A stretch of DNA of 64,000 nt, from contig NC_049981.1 in assembly GCF_000003815.2 (NCBI RefSeq), positions 25,496,047-25,560,046 of the forward strand, in the 5' to 3' direction. The notes under the pieces are model-generated. The model saw only the letters and a list, made by a program, of their open reading frames with translations, searched no databases and was not told where the DNA came from. Position numbers and translations under genes: made by a program. Source of the stretch: Branchiostoma floridae. Its lineage: Eukaryota; Chordata; Leptocardii; Amphioxiformes; Branchiostomatidae. Shown here in pieces: positions 12,601-23,403 of the stretch (position 1 is the first letter of the stretch; each line of letters starts with the position of its first letter).

Positions 12601-13534
12601 TTCCCATGTCCTAGCAAACATCATTCCAGCAAATTATTGCAAGCATTGTTTAAAACTCTCGTATGAGGTTGCCCCTACTGTACTTGGGGGTATCAAGTTC
12701 CACTCTATGATTATGAGTTCCAAGGAAAAAAAGGAATTTGAGGAAACTTTCCTGGATGTAATATTCTTGTTCCTACATCTCCTCCACAGAGAGTCGTCGG
12801 AAAGTCTCAGCAACAGGAACACAGCATGTACGAAAAGGTGCGCCAGTCCGAGTACTCCCGGACCAAGCAGGAACAGGCCGTCAAGAAGATGCACGAGCAG
12901 CTCCAACGGTTACGCAAGAAAAACAGCAGCGCCATTCGAGAACAGATGGCAGATAGTCTGCAGAAGGAAAAGGAGATGGAGTACAAGCTTCAGCGTGAAA
13001 AGGCGCAACTTATGAAGGTTAGTGCCGGCTTTCAGTCAAAGCTGTATCAGAGAGCAACTCTGAACAAGGATCAACTGGCCAATTTTTGGTGGTCCCTTAA
13101 ATCATTTTTTCTGTTGACTGAAGCATTTATTCTATTGAACAAAGCATGACCTATTCAATTTTCAATGTTCATATTTCTATAATGCTGTTATGGTTTTAAA
13201 CTGTTGTTTCTAATCTATCTCTACACAGACCACTGTAGAGCGGGAGACCATGTATGAAAATATAGTGAAACTTCGCGAGAGGCTACGCGAGGACAAACAC
13301 ATCATGGGGGAGGAAGAGAGGGTAGGTGGCATGTTTGTTTGTTTGTTTGCATTCTGTTTGTATTGCTTAATCAATATACCATCTTATTCAGCCACTAATA
13401 CAGTTGTGTAGGAGTGTTTAACTCGGATGCTGTTGTTCCTCTCTTGATGACAGGAGCACATGAGACTACAGAGGATCGGAATGAGGACTGACGGTTATCT
13501 CGACCAGGGACACACTCTGACATCATTTGGATAA
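6684..13534 (+). CDS. Uncharacterised coiled-coil protein, 14 coding exons, 568 aa
   Basis: Exons: 6684-6835, 7951-8149, 8460-8568, 8952-9049, 9555-9634, 10116-10224, 10354-10451, 10639-10713, 11015-11115, 11571-11698, 12259-12414, 12790-13017, 13229-13321, 13454-13534. All junctions are GT-AG, phases agree at every join and the sum is 1707 nt. The start ATG lies two bases inside the first coding exon, immediately after a TATATCCAG acceptor, implying an upstream 5' UTR exon. After a short Pro/Ser-rich N-terminus (RASS at an SPRR site) the protein is almost entirely charged helix rich in Lys, Glu, Gln and Arg, predicting long coiled coils without membrane segments. I do not recognise the family. 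The X-box-like sites upstream make a ciliary or axonemal structural role a reasonable guess, not a demonstration. The first exon is the least certain part. Confidence 0.8.
7623..7644 (+). repeat. (TCTG)n microsatellite
   Basis: Five tandem copies of TCTG in the first coding intron of the coiled-coil gene. Confidence 0.8.
8325..8420 (+). repeat. Dispersed repeat, copy 1 (GGGCTGTAGAAATAGAGATG type)
   Basis: The segment with TAGTGGCCTAAGGGCTGTAG and GAAATAGAGATGG recurs, diverged, around 34530-35040, where a hAT-like element splits it. It lies in an intron of the coiled-coil gene. The class is unknown; a SINE or old MITE is possible. Confidence 0.45.
9079..9247 (+). repeat. TTCGCGGT-family MITE, diverged copy
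   Basis: It begins with CTGTAAATGCATTTAAGTT after a TA dinucleotide and contains TTCGCGGTAG and TTAAGTTCGCGGTAGTGCC. The right end (GCAAACATTTCTGTCC) is degraded. It is related to the complete copy at 60897-61104 and lies in an intron of the coiled-coil gene. Confidence 0.65.
12157..12210 (+). repeat. Recurrent intronic motif upstream of a splice acceptor
   Basis: GGGTAAGGGGGTGAAGTCTG followed by CCATCTCTGATT lies about 60 bases upstream of the exon at 12259. Related copies lie upstream of acceptors at 31569, 32107, 49150 and 50860 (minus-strand genes, sense orientation), with further copies at 10741-10790 and around 16443-16590. Confidence 0.55.
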
Positions 13535-13992
13535 AAAGCCACCAAACGGCACAAGTATCCTACCAAGGATCTCTCCATCATTTAAATTTTGCTGCTTGCG
13601 ACAGAAACATGTTTCAACCATTCTGTCTCCTTTGGAGAACAAGTGGAAATTTTGTGCTGGAGAGATTCCTGCATCCAACACTGCACTGAATGCTGCTTTC
13701 TCAAGAGCAGGGTACATCGTTACATTTTTACACATTGTCAAGATTATTGTGATTTTTGAATACTGATAATTGTTTTTTGTACAATTGAACCAGTGATTTA
13801 AGGTACTAGTAAACCTGAGCAGGAATTATTTGTATAAAGAGTTGTATGATTACTTTTTGTGACATGTTTGAGTCTTTTCAACAGACAAGGGATATCCAGT
13901 AGCCTACTTAGCAGGCTCTATGACTGCATCAGAATTTTTTTGGCTTGTAACATTTTAAAGAGTTTTTCTTTTCTGATGGCATGCATTTGCAG

Positions 13993-14091
13993 TTCCAATT
14001 GAACTATATGAAGGAGGCCAACAATTACAACAAGGAACTGGGTACTATTAGAACCGATATGCCATCAGGAAAAAGCCCCCCAAAAGCCTGA
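13993..14091 (+). CDS. Probable alternative terminal exon of the coiled-coil gene
   Basis: After the acceptor TTTGCAG there is a phase-0 open frame of 32 codons ending in TGA (starts FQLNYMKEANNY, ends SPPKA). Exon 13 of the coiled-coil gene ends in phase 0 at 13321, so this exon could replace the 26-codon exon at 13454-13534 and give a 574-residue isoform. The codon content looks coding and hydrophilic, unlike the surrounding AT-rich 3' UTR. The alternative explanation is that this is chance sequence in the 3' UTR. Confidence 0.55.
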   Translation, partial: FQLNYMKEANNYNKELGTIRTDMPSGKSPPKA

Positions 14092-14696
14092 CACATAGGG
14101 CCTGCCAAGAAGGCTTGTTTACAGAGTATACATACTTGCACAGCTGCTATGGTTTTCTGGATGTGTTACACACCTCAGTCTTTTATTACTATTTTTCAAA
14201 GAAACTGATGTATAAAGATATATATATCTGAATTAAAATTGAGATTGACTAATTTGATACTGTAATGCGTTGGCAAACGCCTAAAAGCAATAATGATTGC
14301 CATGCCATTGAATGCAAACAAGGTAGATTTTGTACATGGAAGTAAACCTTTCCAAGGTTATGGCCATACCAGCACTACTTTATTTGTAAATCTGCCACAA
14401 ATGGGTTTCATTGTGCTACCTGTCCATTTTCTTACTAGGTGAACAACTATTCTGATGGACAGCCAGGACCAGTCTGTTAACATTAGGTAATGTGACATTG
14501 AACAAACTGTCTGTAATTGTAATGGCTGCTGTGTAGTCTTGTTTACATGTGTGTTATGTGTGAGCACTGGGAACAAACATTGCTGTTGTTGAATGATTGA
14601 AAAATTCTCCAAAAATATGTAAAAATGCAGAATTGTGGAAATGGGATGACTGAATACAATTGATAGCTTTGCTAGCGATATACCTTGATTGTATCA

Positions 14697-14702
14697 AATA
14701 AA
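14697..14702 (+). terminator. Candidate poly(A) signal of the coiled-coil gene
   Basis: AATAAA about 600 bases after the alternative stop codon. An alternative signal follows at 14852. Confidence 0.35.
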
Positions 14703-14851
14703 ACGAACTAGATCTACTGACACTTTCTATACAACACATGACATGTAGAATACTAGACAAGTATAATGTGTGCATGTGTGAGTGAATCCAGCATGAATTC
14801 TTCTACGCACCTTACAACGTTGAATTCTGGTTGCCTCGACAAAAATCACAC

Positions 14852-14864
14852 AATAAACTTTATT
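14852..14864. terminator. Palindromic bidirectional poly(A) signal
   Basis: AATAAACTTTATT holds AATAAA on both strands and lies between the convergent coiled-coil gene (+) and FARSA (-). It could serve either gene. Use is not demonstrated. Confidence 0.35.
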
Positions 14865-16226
14865 CTATTATAAGTGTCTGGATTTGTTTCCTCTTGCTGA
14901 CTAGTAAAGGTGGTTTAAGCTGTTCTACAGCAGCCAAGTGTTAAGATCACTTTTCTTCTTCTTCTTAAAAATTCTACGGTAAAGTGAAGCATGATGCTTC
15001 TGTTTTAAGCCGATAACACCAGGTCACCCCTACTCTTCTGGATTAGTGAGTTGGATTCTTTTAAATGCAGGGGTTTAATGCCAGAAGCTCCCTCATATAC
15101 AGGGCTGCCGGCTTTATGTCACCATCCAAAATGACGAATGCAATCCCTCACAACACCTCCAAGCTGCAGTCAACCTTGGGATCAAATCACCACCCATGAA
15201 TTCGTGGAATTTGATCCATAAAGCAAATTAGTTGGGATCACAAACCACTTACAGCAAGAAGACATGCATTCATTTGTTACTAATAGCTGACACTGAGTCT
15301 TTCAAATGTTACATAAATGTTGGATGAATGACAACATGAGAAATGTTTATATATATGACTTTTTAATGGCTTTATCAGACATTTGGTTAAACTTACCATG
15401 TACCATTTTGACTAAAATCAAAAACACAGATTTTGTTTTTTTCAATGATGCTGTGTTGTAACTCTAATAAGATAATGGAACATTGGTCCCAACGTAAGGA
15501 TCATAAATATTGTTTCATACTTTTCTTTCACATTTATTTTCAGGCAGCATTAAGTCTATTACACAATTTAAAACTTGTCTTTCTACCTTTGATTGGGATC
15601 TACCGGTATTTGCATTGAGCAAGCTGTAATGTTATATTTTTTACTTTGTTGTTTTCTCACTTCAAAGGTGGTGGTACGGAGGACCATATTATCATTCAGA
15701 TAACATGGCCTTATAGCCATTCTGTAATAAATCATTTTCCCCCATACATACTTTGTTAGTCTGTGTGTGTAGCACAACTTTGTAAGTCTGGGTAACACTC
15801 CCTGTCCAGGATTCTACAGAACCCCCACCCTCCCCCGGAGAAAAGTTTCTGGCCATTCAAATCTGAGCCTGGAGACAGATTATTTTAAAAAAATGTGAGA
15901 CAAATAATAATAGGAGCACAGGGTTCCTTGTCATCATGGAAACTAGTCCGATTGGATTTCAGGATTTTCTGTCACTATGGAAACTGGTTGCAGCATTCTC
16001 CAACACCATGGTTACTAAGTCTCACATCATCCATGCATATACTGGTACTAAAATGTATGTAACAAACAACAGGATTATGATGTGCCTAATTCTCCTGACT
16101 TTATAATAGAAATGTTAACCATTAACTGATAAGTTTATATGTGTTTAGGGGCCTGTCCAGTGGGAGGGGTGTTAGGTATATAATAGTGGGATTTAGTCAG
16201 GCTACATACTATGAGGGCTGTGTTCC
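14865..16226. other. Convergent intergenic region / FARSA 3' UTR
   Basis: AT-rich sequence with no convincing coding frame. On the minus strand the next AATAAA complements (TTTATT) are at about 15534 and 14859, so the FARSA 3' UTR could be 0.7-1.4 kb long if these are used. Confidence 0.4.
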
Positions 16227-19200
16227 TCAGGAGGTCAACTGGCAAATGGGGTTGTCATAAACCATTTGTAGGTTGATCTTGTGCCCAACTAACTCCCGGA
16301 TGTTATCAATGCCGTACTTGATCATAGTGGGTCTGAGGGAGAGACAAATAACACAACAGGTTAGAAGGAAATATGAATAGTTGTTTTGCATATTGCTACA
16401 GTGCAGTTTTTTTGCATTCTGCCAGAGGATGCTTATGAAGGGGTGAAGTCTTACCCTGAGTGCCATCCTCCGCAGTGACCGCTGGATCAATACTTTTGCT
16501 CGCTAACCACCATGCATATAGTAAGCAAAAGAATTGAGCTAGTGGTAACTATGGAGGATGGTACTCAGGGTAGTGAAGTCTGCCACCAATGATTGACTTG
16601 TTCTGGTAGCATTGGAAGGGTTGACATTAAAATCTGTTGACATTTATTCAACTTTGAAGCATAATCCTTTAGATATAGCATAATTCTTTTTCTGTAGCTG
16701 AAAGTGTAATACAGCTCTGTTGCAGCTCGCATATTTATCGGGTCTTCCTACACTTCTCGGTCATAAACCACATTAACACAGTCCTGTCTGATTTTACATA
16801 GTTGAGCAACTCAAGACCAACCCTCTTGTCTGAAAAACACCCCTGAATCACCAACCATTTTCCCTCAGTCCCATGATTGGTTGTTGAGACCAGGTTTGAC
16901 TGTACAAGCTTAGTAACCTGACGTACCTCTCCAGAGACAACCCCCAGGCGATAACAGAGATGTCCTCAGGTAACCCCATGGGCAGCAGCATCTCAGGTCG
17001 GAACACTCCGGAGTTGCCGATCTCCACCCACTTCTGCAGACCTGTAACATGTGGTCATACACAACATATCATTAAAATGTCAGGGCTAACCCTAACCCTA
17101 ATCCTAACCATAACCCTTACCCTAACCCCTACCCTTACCCTTACCCTAACCCCAACCTTTACCCACTTCTGCAGACCTGTTAAGACCTGTGGTCATAGAC
17201 ATTATGTCATTAAATGTCAGCTGAGGGCCAAACCTATCTTTAACCCTAACCCTAACCCTAACCCTAACCCTAACCCTAACCCTAACCCTAACCCTAACCC
17301 TAACCCTAACCTTTTCCCACTGACCCAATCATTAAGAAACATAGCGAACACTGGTCTATGGTGACCATTTCCTCAGAGAGTGGCAACTACAGAAACACTT
17401 GGTTGAACGGGAGAAAACTGTACAATCATAACTAGTAAGAGAAGAATAAATGGCTGTCATGATAAGACAATGGTGGAATAACTGACCTTCATGATAGCTG
17501 AACACCTCCATGCTGGGTTCTGTGTAGGGATTGTAGGCAGGCTTGAAACGCAGCTTCTCAATTCCTGTAGAAGAAATGACACAGTGGATTCACATGATGC
17601 TGTATCTTCAAAATATTTTGCAAAGGACAATCAGTGAACAAGTAAAGAGCGCAAATCCACATGATATTGGCGTTTCATGCTGAAAAGCAGTTAACTTATA
17701 TCTGTTGACAAATCAGATGTGGGTCCAGTGTGATGACTCTACTGTACTATCATTTGTCGGTACAAATAAGTTAGAATATCTGGATTTGCGGGAGCTCCAG
17801 ATTCTTGTCATTTCTTCTTCGGCCTTCCCCGAGGTACCGAGACTTCACACTCTGTTGTTGTTGACAGTTCCTGTTGACAGATGCTGCTGATCGGGATCTC
17901 TCACAACAGAATGACTGATTCTACCAGATCTAACATATATATATATGATTCATACATAATGAGCTAATGAATTAAAACAATATGCACATCTACAGCTTTG
18001 GCCCCATGTTGCAGGACTAATTTATCTTTATACCACAGACTTAAAATCCTTTTTGAGCATTTACACACTATACTGTAAATACGTTCATGGGGATTAAGGA
18101 CTTAATCAACCAACACAATATTACACTTTCTTTAAGGACCTACCTAATTTCTTAAAGAAGGCATGTAGCACTCCCATCAGGTCGCCCAAGGTGAGGTTGT
18201 AATCTGCCACGACCCCCTCGATCTGGTTAAACTCTGCCAGGTGGGTGGCGTCCAGGGTCTCGTTACGGAACACGCGATCGATGGAGAACAGTTTCACAGG
18301 TTTGAACCCGTCCTGTACAGGAGAACAACATATGTAACCAGACGTTTTGCTGCAGTACCATGGAAAGCTAGTACAAGGCCCATAATCGACACCTGTTCCG
18401 CCATACCCTCCATTTGTCATTGTATATATGGAGAATCCTAATAAATAAATAGATAAATCGAACTTGCCTTTTGTTTTGCCGACACACACACACGCATAAT
18501 AAATGTCATACAGATCCATCCACAACTTCTCGAGTTATGATGTCCACAAGTATAAACAGGATGGCTTAACAAACTGTGAAGTACACGGGTTAAAAGTAGG
18601 TATGGACTGGGATGTTGAGGTTACCTTCTGTTGCTGGGCGAGCTGGTAGAGCATACGAGCGCTGACGGCCGTCGTGTGCGTCCGCAGGACATTTTTCTGT
18701 GCCTCCTCACGTTTCCACTCGTATTGGTACCTTTAACAGATCGAAACACATCCAAACAAGATTCAACACCTGCAAGTTCTGCTTCATACCAATGAAAGCT
18801 GCCAGGAGGGTCACAAATGCCTGTCTTGGGGCTTGAAAAGCCTACGCACTCATACCAAACTTTGCCACATTATCCTGCATACAACACACCTTTGTCTGCA
18901 TACAACCAGGCAGAACCAGTTGGCAGACCTCAACCCCTCTCTCCTTTTATGGTCTTACATGTTTCTCTCATGAGAACTAATCCACAAATGTCCCAGTTTT
19001 AGAGTTCCAACTTGAACTTTTCCTAAAGAAATTTAAACTTATATACTTACCCTTGAGATCCAAATCCTCCTTTTGAGTGAACTGTCTTCACCTTTTCCAT
19101 GTACTCTTCTGGGAATCCCTGAGCATACATGGGGTCTACAACAGACAGAAACACATACATGACTTCTAAGTTTTCAGATTTGTATGCTTCATTTCTAGTA

Positions 19201-22200
19201 TTTTTCCTCAACATTACAAGGCTAACATAATAATTACAATGTAACAGATCCTGATGGATTCTAAAGTGTTCACAATATTACGTAAACATCTACCTTTGAT
19301 GAAGAAGGTATCATGTTCATCTCTAGCTGGATGTTGCTGTGGTACAAATAGAGTATCAAAGTTCCAGAATGAACTCTCGATGTAGTTATTGGTCTTCATT
19401 TCTGTAAATCTGGAGTACAAGAAAAAACAGAGATAATCGTCAAAACTTGCAATAGCCTGGTGTCAGTACTCCACAATCCAAATCTGAGCAAAACAAACGA
19501 ACTACTCATTCTTTGAAGTCTTCCGAGAACTAATTGTCACTAAGTACAGGCACACAGTAAGGATATCCTTAAAACAACCTTTGATGTAACATACATGTAA
19601 CTAACATTAAATATTTCATAGCAGGGTTTTATCTCCATGTCAACGTAGTTTGCAGCAACGTAGTTTGTCTGTGTGCGTGTGTTTGTGTTTGTCTATGTGT
19701 GTGCATGTGCGTACTCATTGACTGATTTGTTATGTGCATCATCATACTGTACATACTGTTGTTTGAATAAAGATCATTATAAAAAAGAAACATGTCAGGG
19801 CAGAGATATTGCATTACTGACACTCTGATCAAAATCTCTATTCGTAAATCACCGATTGTACTAGAAAGATTGCTGATTGTACTAGCAGGATTGCTGACTG
19901 TACTAGAAGCATCGCCAAAAATTGTACTGGCAGAGACCTTGATACTAGTAGTGATCTCTGTTGACAGACTATGATTGCTATCTCAACCGGTAGAATCACC
20001 AAATCTGTCAGATCACAGTCTCTACCCAGACACCTACTCACCCCATTTCTAGGAAGATCTGTCGGAACTGTGCCCGGACTTTCAGCAGGGGGTGGAGATG
20101 GCCGCTGGTCGGAGGCACGCCCAGCGCGTCAAAGTTGTACGGCTTGAACTTCTTCTCCTTCCACAGACCACTGAAAAAAGGTAGAGTGGAAAATCAATCT
20201 CAATCCAGTTTAGCTTACTGAGGAGATAAACTGCTATTGTTGTTGACAGATTCAACAGACCATTTGTATGCCATTTACAGGTTCTTTCTCCTAGTTCTTT
20301 TTGACAAGTACACAAGTGGACCACGGCTCTACCACTGCCATACAAACCACAACCACAGGATGTCACTTAGCTACTATCTACTGGGATGGAAATACTGGGT
20401 GTAAGTGCACTTTTGTGCATCCAATGTTGGAGCTGTGCATCTGATTTTTGACTGGATGCACCACTCAACATTTTTTTAAATATTAAAATACATAGATATT
20501 TGAGTAAGGTTGCAAATATAATAGCACCATATTTATATACTAGTAGTAGTGTACAATATGTTCTTGACATTTACCAGGTAAGCATCAGAAAAAGCTGAAG
20601 AAAGGCACCAAGGATATGAAATATCTATCAGCTTTCTGTCCATCTGTCTATATGTAATACAGCAGCTCTCTCCTACCTATTAATCATCTCTGGTGTAAGG
20701 TCGGTGTCCAACTTGGTAACTGATGTGCTGAAACCACTGCCCTTCTTCAGAACAAAACTGTTCATGGTTCTAAAGACAGAGAAAACACCACATCAAAGAA
20801 CAATCAAGGGGTTTTGAAATTCTCAAGTTCCAGTCTTTTAAAAAGCACTCTTCTATGAAAAGACAGAACAGCTCATTGTGTCTTGGAGGGAGAAAATAAG
20901 TGGGGAACCTTATCTATAACTTTTATCACAAGACTTACACTTCTTGGATGAGTTTGCGTTTCTTCATCTCTTGCTTGACCTTGTTGTCGACACCTTCCCC
21001 TTGGTTGGCTGCTATGTCTTGAACAGTTTTCTGCACATCGTCTTCAATAGCACTAACCTGGAAACAGGAACATACTCTATTTCTTTAGGCCACACTGGTT
21101 TATAATATCTTGAAGGAAATGAATGGATCAGACCAGTGAAATAAGGCCAGAAGTTGGCAGAACAATCTAATTTGTTCGTTCTGTGATTTTGAAAAAAAAA
21201 ATGGCACTAAATTAATAGAAAAATCAACATGAAAATCCAGTCTGAAGAAGTCCGTAACTTGGTGTACACACTTTCAAGGATTGAGTCAGATGCAGGTTTT
21301 AACTCTTGTCATTTTGTCTTTTTACAAAGATTTCATATATATCTAATAACGTCAGAGAACTGGCACATTAAACTGGTGTAACTTGAAAATAAAAAGAGAA
21401 CTGAAACTATAGGTGACAAAATACGAGCATTTTGGGGCGGATTCTTGTATTTCTATTCAAGTCTTAATATTACCTACCGCTTGTTTAAGCACAGGTCCGT
21501 TTGCTCCTGTCTTGTCCATCTGGATCCATTTCTTCTTCATGGCATTACTGAAGCCGACCTTGGCGTTGGGAATGCTCTCCTGAAAGCAGTTATTGGACAA
21601 AACAATAACGGTTATATTGATGATATAGTTCTTTGTTACACTTTACCAGAAGGACTCTACCTGCCAACATTTTGATAGTCTTTTTGCTACCTTGCTCAGA
21701 ACAATAATGACAACACATGTCACCTAATGTAAGTTAAAAAGATGTGATACAAACAGTAAGTTACATGTAATACAAATGATTCATTCCTTGACAGAGTTAA
21801 GATGTGAAAATTTATGTAATGTTAAGCCAATATTCCATTGAAAGTTTAGAATCTACTTCATATTACTAGGGATGACTTTTACCAACACAGAAGATGAACC
21901 CTCAATGTCCTGATCTCCCATGCCTTCTGGGAGAATAGTGTGCTGCAAACAACATCATTCCCATGACAACATAGTCACAAATGTGTTGTCATGGTAATAA
22001 TGTTGTTTGCTGGAGCATACCCCCGGATCCCACTACTAGTAGGATTGTCTCGTCGTAGGTAAGCAATAATTTGCTACCGTCTCTTTTCACAATTTAGCGT
22101 AAAGCTTTGCAAGCTTTTCTGAATTTAGCGTAAATCGTTGTCAGCCTTCCCGACTCTAGCTTAAAGCATTGCCAGGACCCCCCATGCAGACCCTCAATGA

Positions 22201-23074
22201 AGTTACAGCATACCATCAGCTGTTTTTGAAGGACGCCCTCTGGTGGAATGGCCCGGTACAGCACTGCCTCGTGGCTCCCATTTTCTGCCACCTGCCGTCC
22301 CTCTCCTGTCAGCTCCCACCACTTCGACACGCGCTGTTCCGCCGTGATGACCTGAAGTGGGAGGTTCAAAAGAAAACCAAAATTCTGTGGATCCAGCAGG
22401 TGGAGGTTTGAACCCAGCATGGACACGCTTTATGACGGGTTGTAGCAGCGAACAGACTGATCGCCATTCAAAGGGATTCTTAAGCCTTCAGTACCATGTA
22501 TGGGAGGGCCTTAGGTATCATACCTCTACATGTAAATTGACCCAACCATAGCCGGGGCGACTAGAAACGAAAAACTTATTAACTTGTAATATAATATACA
22601 GGATGTTTTTGTTTCTAGTCGGGGGGGAGCATATTTGGCTAGAGCCTTTGTGCTTGCTTGCCATATGTAAATTATCTAGAAGTACAAGGCTTATCACATG
22701 ATCAAGTCAATGACCGAAATAACATACAGACTGAACTGAAGCATGAAGCTTTTTCGATAAGTTAATAGAATTGAAGTTTCGTCAAATGATAGACACCGTG
22801 AAATCCCTGACAAAGTTTGTGATTTCTGTCTGTGTATGCCTTGGTGTTGGGATGTCCACATCACTATAATTTATCATCGCCCCCCTCCCCACTAGCACTA
22901 ACATATGCGAAACGCACGAAATATTCGTACATCACCCAGAGACTGGAGACTCTTGACAGCGCCAACGATCAGCTGGTGGTCTTTGCCCAGTTGCCGGGCG
23001 ATATCCTTGGTATCCAGCCCATCATTGTCCTGTAGTAGCTGGAGAATGGTCGCATCCACGCCTTCTGCTGCCAT
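16227..23074 (-). CDS. FARSA: Cytosolic phenylalanyl-tRNA synthetase alpha subunit, 499 aa
   Basis: This is the catalytic alpha chain of the cytosolic (alpha-beta)2 class II PheRS, which charges tRNA-Phe with phenylalanine. Exons in coding order: 23074-22931, 22351-22214, 21579-21478, 21057-20939, 20769-20677, 20170-20042, 19409-19294, 19135-19051, 18730-18625, 18312-18144, 17564-17487, 17041-16927, 16332-16227; total 1500 nt with consistent phases. The N-terminal winged-helix region ([45 protein letters not shown]) matches the eukaryotic alpha chain. Class II motif 2 is [19 protein letters not shown] at about residues 359-377 and motif 3 is [13 protein letters not shown] near residues 458-470. 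[34 protein letters not shown] and GVFRPEML are also diagnostic. Human FARSA is 508 residues. Exon 1 uses donor GTACGA; a nearer GTGATG would break the frame. Transcription converges with the coiled-coil gene. Confidence 0.96.
16452..16572. mobile_element. Palindromic Mutator-like MITE with 9-bp target duplication
   Basis: The 121-bp segment is an imperfect palindrome with arms of about 54 bp. The left end is TACCCTGAGTGCCATCCTCC and the right end reads TACCCTGAGTACCATCCTCC on the other strand. It is flanked by GTGAAGTCT at 16443-16451 and 16573-16581, a 9-bp target-site duplication as in Mutator-like elements. It lies in the last FARSA intron and has no coding capacity. Confidence 0.75.
16712..16902. 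repeat. Putative MITE relative ending in CAGGTTTGACTG-TA
   Basis: It ends with CAGGTTTGACTG followed by TA, the same end as the elements at 31663-31809 and 49211-49688. The interior (CCTGTCTGATTTTACATAG) resembles 31696-31715. The left end is unclear. It lies in the last FARSA intron. Confidence 0.4.
17026..17222. repeat. Tandem duplication of a FARSA exon end and splice acceptor
   Basis: ACCCACTTCTGCAGACCTGT occurs at 17026-17045, where it spans the 5' end of FARSA exon 12 and its acceptor, and identically at 17161-17180. Similarity continues for about 40 bp in both copies (GTGGTCATA, CATTAAA, ATGTCAG). The second copy lies inside the intron and therefore presents a decoy acceptor on the minus strand. 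Confidence 0.85.
17086..17311 (-). repeat. Interstitial telomeric repeat, (TTAGGG)n on the minus strand
   Basis: 17241-17311 is a nearly perfect run of about eleven CCCTAA units. 17086-17160 is a degenerate run with variants such as CCTTACC and CCATAACC. Both lie within the FARSA intron between exons 11 and 12, on each side of the duplicated acceptor copy at 17161. Confidence 0.95.
19854..19937 (+). repeat. 21-bp minisatellite
   Basis: Three consecutive 21-bp units of the form GATTGTACTAGAAAGATTGCT, plus a degraded fourth, in the FARSA intron between exons 6 and 7. Confidence 0.6.
21945..22010. repeat. Long hairpin in a FARSA intron
   Basis: Arms 21945-21971 and 21984-22010 (27 bp, 2 mismatches, starting GCAAACAACATCATT) are separated by a 12-base spacer. 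Weaker complementarity continues outward. It is probably the core of a palindromic MITE. Confidence 0.7.
22558..22621. repeat. Short inverted repeat CGACTAGAAAC...GTTTCTAGTCG
   Basis: An 18-bp left arm and 17-bp right arm with one indel enclose 29 AT-rich bases, with G runs outside both arms. It lies in the first FARSA intron. It may be a miniature element or the fused ends of one. Confidence 0.6.
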
Positions 23075-23394
23075 GATGAAACACCACGAAAGCTACTCTC
23101 GTTCTCAGGGCTCCTCAAACACAGTACTCTGGGTACGTCGAATAGCGCCCCCTCGCGAGTCGGTGCAAATGTGCACTGTACATAGCACTGTCCTTGGTAC
23201 TACTAAATCAATGGAAATACAGAGAAAATCATTCATCTAAAGTTGGGGTGAAGCAAGGAAGCTGTCAAGAAAATGAAAGAAAACATCAAAGTATATAAAC
23301 TGAACTCACTAATGGAGATAGAACGTACAAATGCTACGAATACCCTACTCATATAACTGATACATAATGCTACATTTGGCCTGGCCTTAACAGT
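23075..23394 (-). promoter_or_regulatory. FARSA 5' UTR and promoter region
   Basis: Moderately CpG-containing sequence directly upstream of the FARSA start. I see no TATA box. The LINE at 23404 is inserted only about 330 bp upstream of the FARSA start codon. Confidence 0.4.
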
Positions 23395-23403
23395 AATGTC
23401 AGT

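Noticed and set aside
17086-17311. True chromosome end
   Set aside because: The telomeric tract is only about 220 bp, interrupted, and lies within an intron of an otherwise intact FARSA gene, so it is interstitial.
16960-17364. Open frame on the + strand over the FARSA exon and telomeric repeats
   Set aside because: It is the antisense of FARSA exon 12 plus a translation of CCCTAA repeats.
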